From positions 1 through 9,036 of the forward strand of contig JAUHZM010000111.1 of the NCBI GenBank assembly GCA_030426005.1: a stretch of 9,036 nt of DNA, given 5' to 3'. This stretch comes from Gammaproteobacteria bacterium (GTDB taxonomy: Bacteria; Pseudomonadota; Gammaproteobacteria; Arenicellales; Arenicellaceae). Below are positions 6,785-9,036 of this stretch, piece after piece. The notes under the pieces are model-generated. The model worked only from the letters and a program-made list of their open reading frames with translations. It did not search any database and was not told the origin of the DNA. The position numbers and the translations under genes were made by a program. The number at the start of each line of letters is the position of its first letter. Positions within the stretch are counted from its first letter, which is position 1.

Positions 6785-7279
6785 TCATGACCAGTCGCCA
6801 ATCAGGCGGATAATGTCCTGTGCAGATACCGCGTCGGCGACCTCGGCCTTATGCTGGTTGTCAGACATCATGCGGGCAATATCAGCTAACAAATTTAAGT
6901 GATCCTGCGTCGCCTCCGTAGGAACTAACAGGCCAAATGCCACGTTGACGGGTTGTCGGTCTAGACTGTCGTAGTCGACCGCATCTTTGAGCGTGATAAT
7001 CGCTACAATGGCTTTGCTGGCTTGCGGGCAGCGTGAGTGTGGTAGCGCTACGCCATTCCCAATACCGGTATTGCCCAGTTTTTCGCGTTCCCAAAGTTGT
7101 AGGTAAATGTCTTTTTCTTTCGTTAGCTCGCCATCTTCTTCAAGATTCACATCGCGATTGAGCGGTATGGTTAATAAACGTGCCATTTCCTCCAGCAGCT
7201 TTTTGCGACTGCCTATGTCGGCCTGTACCACGATCAGCTCGGCGTCCAGGGTTTGAAACAGAAAATTGGATGTGGTCAT
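6785..7279 (-). CDS. ptsN: EIIA-Ntr, PTS nitrogen regulatory protein
   Basis: PtsN is the terminal phosphate acceptor of the PTS-Ntr relay. In enterobacteria and pseudomonads its phosphorylation state affects potassium transport, nitrogen control and other regulators. The 164-residue protein is one EIIA type-2 domain. The phosphorylated histidine is His81 in GNTGIGNGVALPHSRCP, followed by YDSLDRQPVNVAFGLLVP and HLNLLADIARMM. Compared with E. coli PtsN (163 residues, His73), the active-site histidine lies eight residues later because of a charged insertion near residues 41-56 (VNLEEDGELTKEKD). The ATG at 7277-7279 has no clear Shine-Dalgarno sequence: the bases before it read GCGCCTTTTCATC. 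The stop is 13 bases before rapZ. A 188-base gap with two hairpins separates it from hpf upstream, so it may head its own transcription unit. Confidence 0.95.
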   Translation of the reverse strand: MTTSNFLFQTLDAELIVVQADIGSRKKLLEEMARLLTIPLNRDVNLEEDGELTKEKDIYLQLWEREKLGNTGIGNGVALPHSRCPQASKAIVAIITLKDAVDYDSLDRQPVNVAFGLLVPTEATQDHLNLLADIARMMSDNQHKAEVADAVSAQDIIRLIGDWS

Positions 7280-7335
7280 GATGAAAAGGCGCTGTGCGTT
7301 ACAGTGAACGTGTGTTCGATAAAATGATGGCGAAG

Positions 7336-7356
7336 CTGGTGGCGACAGGTCACCAG
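7336..7356. repeat. Hairpin CTGGTGGC / GTCACCAG in the hpf-ptsN gap
   Basis: Arms 7336-7343 and 7349-7356 flank a five-base loop. Read as plus-strand RNA all eight positions pair, one of them G-U. Read as minus-strand RNA, the direction of the flanking genes, there is one A-C mismatch inside a six-pair plus one-pair stem. It sits 57-77 bases upstream of the ptsN start and 36 bases past the larger hairpin. It could be a regulator site or a leader structure of ptsN. It is not a terminator on the minus strand, as no T-run follows. Confidence 0.4.
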
Positions 7357-7392
7357 TGTAAAAGTTTTTAAGGTGAGATGGAATGCATAGTA

Positions 7393-7442
7393 AAAATCCA
7401 CCTCAGCGACCGATCTACTCGGTCGCAATGTTGGTGGATTTT
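7393..7442 (-). terminator. Two-tier hairpin after hpf, probable intrinsic terminator
   Basis: On the minus strand an outer stem of ten pairs (AAAATCCACC with GGTGGATTTT) encloses an inner stem of eight pairs (GCGACCGA with TCGGTCGC) around a five-base loop. An internal loop of six and three bases separates the stems. The 3' arm runs into TTTTT, and the structure begins 25 bases past the hpf stop codon, which is the place and shape of a Rho-independent terminator. Because the A-run and T-run pair with each other, it could also work on the plus strand. If fully active it would split rpoN-hpf from ptsN onward; if leaky it would lower expression of the downstream genes. Confidence 0.65.
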
Positions 7443-7467
7443 ATTGATTGCCTGTTTTTAGTGCAAT

Positions 7468-7809
7468 CTATTCGAGGCCGCCAGTATCAAAATCTTGATC
7501 TTTTAGCGCCCCGCCATTTCGATGATGATTGGTGATTTTTTCTTTGTGTTTGCGAACCTGTGAATCCAGTTTATCTGTCAGGTCGTCGATGGTTGCGTAC
7601 ATGTTGTCGGAATCTGCGTGCGCATGAAGGGTTATCCCTTTGGCATTCACCGTGGCTTCAGCTTTGTGGTGAATCTTTTCGACGTGAAGCACCACATCAA
7701 TACTATTGAGATGATCGAAGTGCCGTTCAATTCGCTCCATCTTTTCGCCGATGTAATGCTTCATTGAATCGGTTAAATCGATTTGGTGCCCTGAGATAGT
7801 TAACTGCAT
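7468..7809 (-). CDS. hpf: Ribosome hibernation-promoting factor, short HPF type
   Basis: HPF binds the 30S subunit in slow growth or stationary phase and promotes inactive 100S ribosome dimers. The 113-residue protein is a single S30AE/sigma-54-modulation domain of the short class. It aligns along its length with E. coli HPF: MQLTISGHQIDLTDSMKHYI, RHFDHLNSIDVVLHVEKIHH, then KGITLHAHADSDNMYATIDDLTDKLDSQVRKHKEKI. The last 15 or so residues (GGALKDQDFDTGGLE) form an acidic tail longer than that of E. coli HPF (95 residues). There is no long-HPF dimerisation domain. The ATG at 7807-7809 has a good AGGAG six bases upstream. It follows rpoN by 156 bases and is followed by a probable terminator, the usual gene order of the rpoN cluster. 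Confidence 0.95.
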   Translation of the reverse strand: MQLTISGHQIDLTDSMKHYIGEKMERIERHFDHLNSIDVVLHVEKIHHKAEATVNAKGITLHAHADSDNMYATIDDLTDKLDSQVRKHKEKITNHHRNGGALKDQDFDTGGLE

Positions 7810-7965
7810 ATGATTCTCCTGTTCTATTGACGAGATCGTTTGGTGTTCCCGTCGTTCTTGTGATGCACATTGCTGAACGCACTGTCCGTTGGACTTTGAG
7901 CGTTCTACTCATGGTATTGCGCCCAAATCTCATGGTTTCAAGCCGAAAATTATTACAACATGATT
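7810..7965 (-). promoter_or_regulatory. rpoN-hpf gap with tandem 8-bp repeat and weak promoter-like boxes
   Basis: This 156-base gap holds no convincing gene. On the minus strand the octamer ACCATGAG occurs twice (7929-7936 and 7908-7915), 21 bases apart, which is two turns of the helix. Near it TTGAAA (7936-7941) and TACCAT (7911-7916) look like -35 and -10 boxes, but the 19-base spacer is long. The AGGAG ribosome-binding site of hpf is at the near end. An hpf promoter here would be sensible, since hpf is usually growth-phase controlled, but the boxes are weak and an 8-base repeat can arise by chance. Confidence 0.25.
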
Positions 7966-9036
7966 TTAGACCAATGATTTACGTTGACTGGATGGTGCGA
8001 TTTGCATGCTTTCGCGATATTTCGCGACGGTCCGCCTCGCAACAATGTGCCCCTGTTGTTCCAGTTCTTTAGCAATTTTGCTATCGCTTAACGGTTTTGC
8101 TTTGGATTCGGCATCGACCATTTTGCGAATCAATGAGCGAATTGCGGTTGAACTGGAAGCTGTGCCATCAGTGGTGCTGAGTGCACTGGAAAAAAAATAT
8201 TTCAATTCGAACACACCTCTCGGCGACAGCAGATACTTGCCTGCGGTGGCTCGTGAGATAGTGGATTCATGCATTTCAAGTTGTTCGGCAATGTCCTGCA
8301 ATACCATAGGTTGCATGGCCTCATCGCCTTGGTCGAAGAAGCCTTGTTGGCGCTCAACAATTGCTTCTGCCACCAGTAACAAGGTGTCATATCGACTCAT
8401 CAGGCCCTTAATAAACATCTTGGCTTCCAACAGATTCTGTTGAATGAACTCACTGCCTTCTTTGTCGATATCCCGTTTCAGCATATCGGAATAGGTTTGA
8501 TTCAGGCGCAACTTAACCTGATTGTCAGGATTCAAATGCGCGCGCCATACGCCATTCACCTTTTTGATGTGTACGTCCGGGATGATGTAATCTTGATTGT
8601 CGCTCTTAAATTCGCCGCCAATGCGAGGATTTAATTGCGTGATCAGGTTCAGGCTATCTGACAACGCGCGCTCCGACACACCCAGTGCCTTCTTCAATTT
8701 TGCCAGGTTACGTGTACCAACTAAGTCCAGGTGTTCGGTAACGATCTGTTTGGCCAATTCAAGCCCATCAGTGTCGGCTGGAAGCTGGTCGAGAAGAATG
8801 TATAACCGTTCGTTCAGATTGCGTGCACCAACACCGATTGGTTCAAGTGTTTTAATCAGGCTGAGCACCGCATGCACTTCGTCTTCGCCAATCTCAATAT
8901 CGGCATCGATCAAGGCGGCAATCTCGGCTAAATCTGAATTCAGGTAACCTTCATCATCTAGGCAGCGGAGCAGGGCATTTGCAATAAGCTTGTCCTTGGT
9001 GCTCAAGGTGGTCATTTGGATTTGCCAGTCAAGATG
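7966..9036 (-). CDS. rpoN: RNA polymerase sigma-54 factor, 5' end outside the window
   Basis: Sigma-54 directs RNA polymerase to -24/-12 promoters and needs AAA+ activators to open them. The frame runs off the window end: before the internal Met at 9015 it reads HLDWQIQ, matching the family, so that Met is not the start. Visible in order are the end of the N-terminal linker and the start of the core-binding domain (LIANALLRCLDDEGYLN, then LIKTLEPIGVGARNLNERL), the central region with LNPRIGGEF and IIPDVHI, the helix-turn-helix region (VLQDIAEQLEMHESTISRAT) with YLLSPRGVFELKYFFSSAL, and the RpoN box ARRTVAKYRE, ten residues that contact the -24 element (bases about 8011-8040). The C-terminus APSSQRKSLV is the normal family end. 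About 356 codons of roughly 480 are present. The run of eight T residues coding YFFSS does not break the frame. Confidence 0.97.
   Translation of the reverse strand, partial: HLDWQIQMTTLSTKDKLIANALLRCLDDEGYLNSDLAEIAALIDADIEIGEDEVHAVLSLIKTLEPIGVGARNLNERLYILLDQLPADTDGLELAKQIVTEHLDLVGTRNLAKLKKALGVSERALSDSLNLITQLNPRIGGEFKSDNQDYIIPDVHIKKVNGVWRAHLNPDNQVKLRLNQTYSDMLKRDIDKEGSEFIQQNLLEAKMFIKGLMSRYDTLLLVAEAIVERQQGFFDQGDEAMQPMVLQDIAEQLEMHESTISRATAGKYLLSPRGVFELKYFFSSALSTTDGTASSSTAIRSLIRKMVDAESKAKPLSDSKIAKELEQQGHIVARRTVAKYRESMQIAPSSQRKSLV

Noticed and set aside
6772..6801. TTG at 6801 as the start of rapZ, adding ten residues
   Set aside because: The added residues have no family match and would overlap ptsN by 17 bases; the ATG at 6771 gives the normal RapZ N-terminus.
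7727..7933. 68-codon open frame on the minus strand across the rpoN-hpf gap
   Set aside because: It overlaps the start of hpf in another frame, its sequence is basic and low in recognisable structure, and hpf has the clear ribosome-binding site.
8190..8197. Run of eight A residues (T on the coding strand) in rpoN as a frameshift site
   Set aside because: The frame is intact and the encoded YFFSS lies in normally conserved sequence, so nothing suggests a programmed shift.
7966..9015. Met at 9015 as the true start of sigma-54
   Set aside because: The frame stays open to the window end and reads HLDWQIQ just before it, matching the conserved region of RpoN, so the gene is cut by the window edge.

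Overview
The window is a compact stretch of bacterial chromosome, about half G+C, with short gaps between genes. It looks gammaproteobacterial. Most of it is the conserved rpoN cluster (rpoN, hpf, ptsN, rapZ, NPr gene), here extended by a gene for PTS enzyme I and by mgtE, all on the minus strand. Lnt and a GspC-type secretion protein fit a Gram-negative envelope. I cannot place the genus. I see no tRNA, rRNA, insertion sequence, CRISPR array or sign of recent gene transfer.

Layout. Positions 1-1149 (+) hold the 3' three-quarters of lnt (apolipoprotein N-acyltransferase). It is convergent with a lone gspC-like gene (1151-1849, -), and the two stop codons are 1 base apart. Diverging from gspC is a 160-residue protein (1896-2378, +) of the McjB / lasso-peptide B2 transglutaminase-like family. 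It has no B1 (PqqD-like) gene, no asparagine-synthetase-like cyclase and no visible precursor peptide beside it. From 2425 to the end everything is on the minus strand. In transcription order this is rpoN (5' end outside the window), hpf, ptsN, rapZ, the NPr-type HPr gene, ptsI and mgtE.

How the genes work together. Enzyme I, NPr and EIIA-Ntr (PtsN) make a full nitrogen-related phosphorelay from PEP to PtsN, and rapZ lies inside the same unit. Enzyme I lacks the N-terminal GAF domain that defines the usual PtsP of this pathway. A strong two-tier hairpin between hpf and ptsN probably separates, or attenuates between, an upstream rpoN-hpf block and a downstream ptsN-rapZ-ptsH-ptsI block with tight or overlapping junctions. 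mgtE follows after 128 bases that hold a perfect TATAAT box and a dyad where the -35 element would be, so it probably has its own promoter.

The most unusual item is the standalone B2-like protein. The most interesting untyped signals are the hairpins in the hpf-ptsN gap, the dyad upstream of mgtE, and a run of nine A residues inside gspC.
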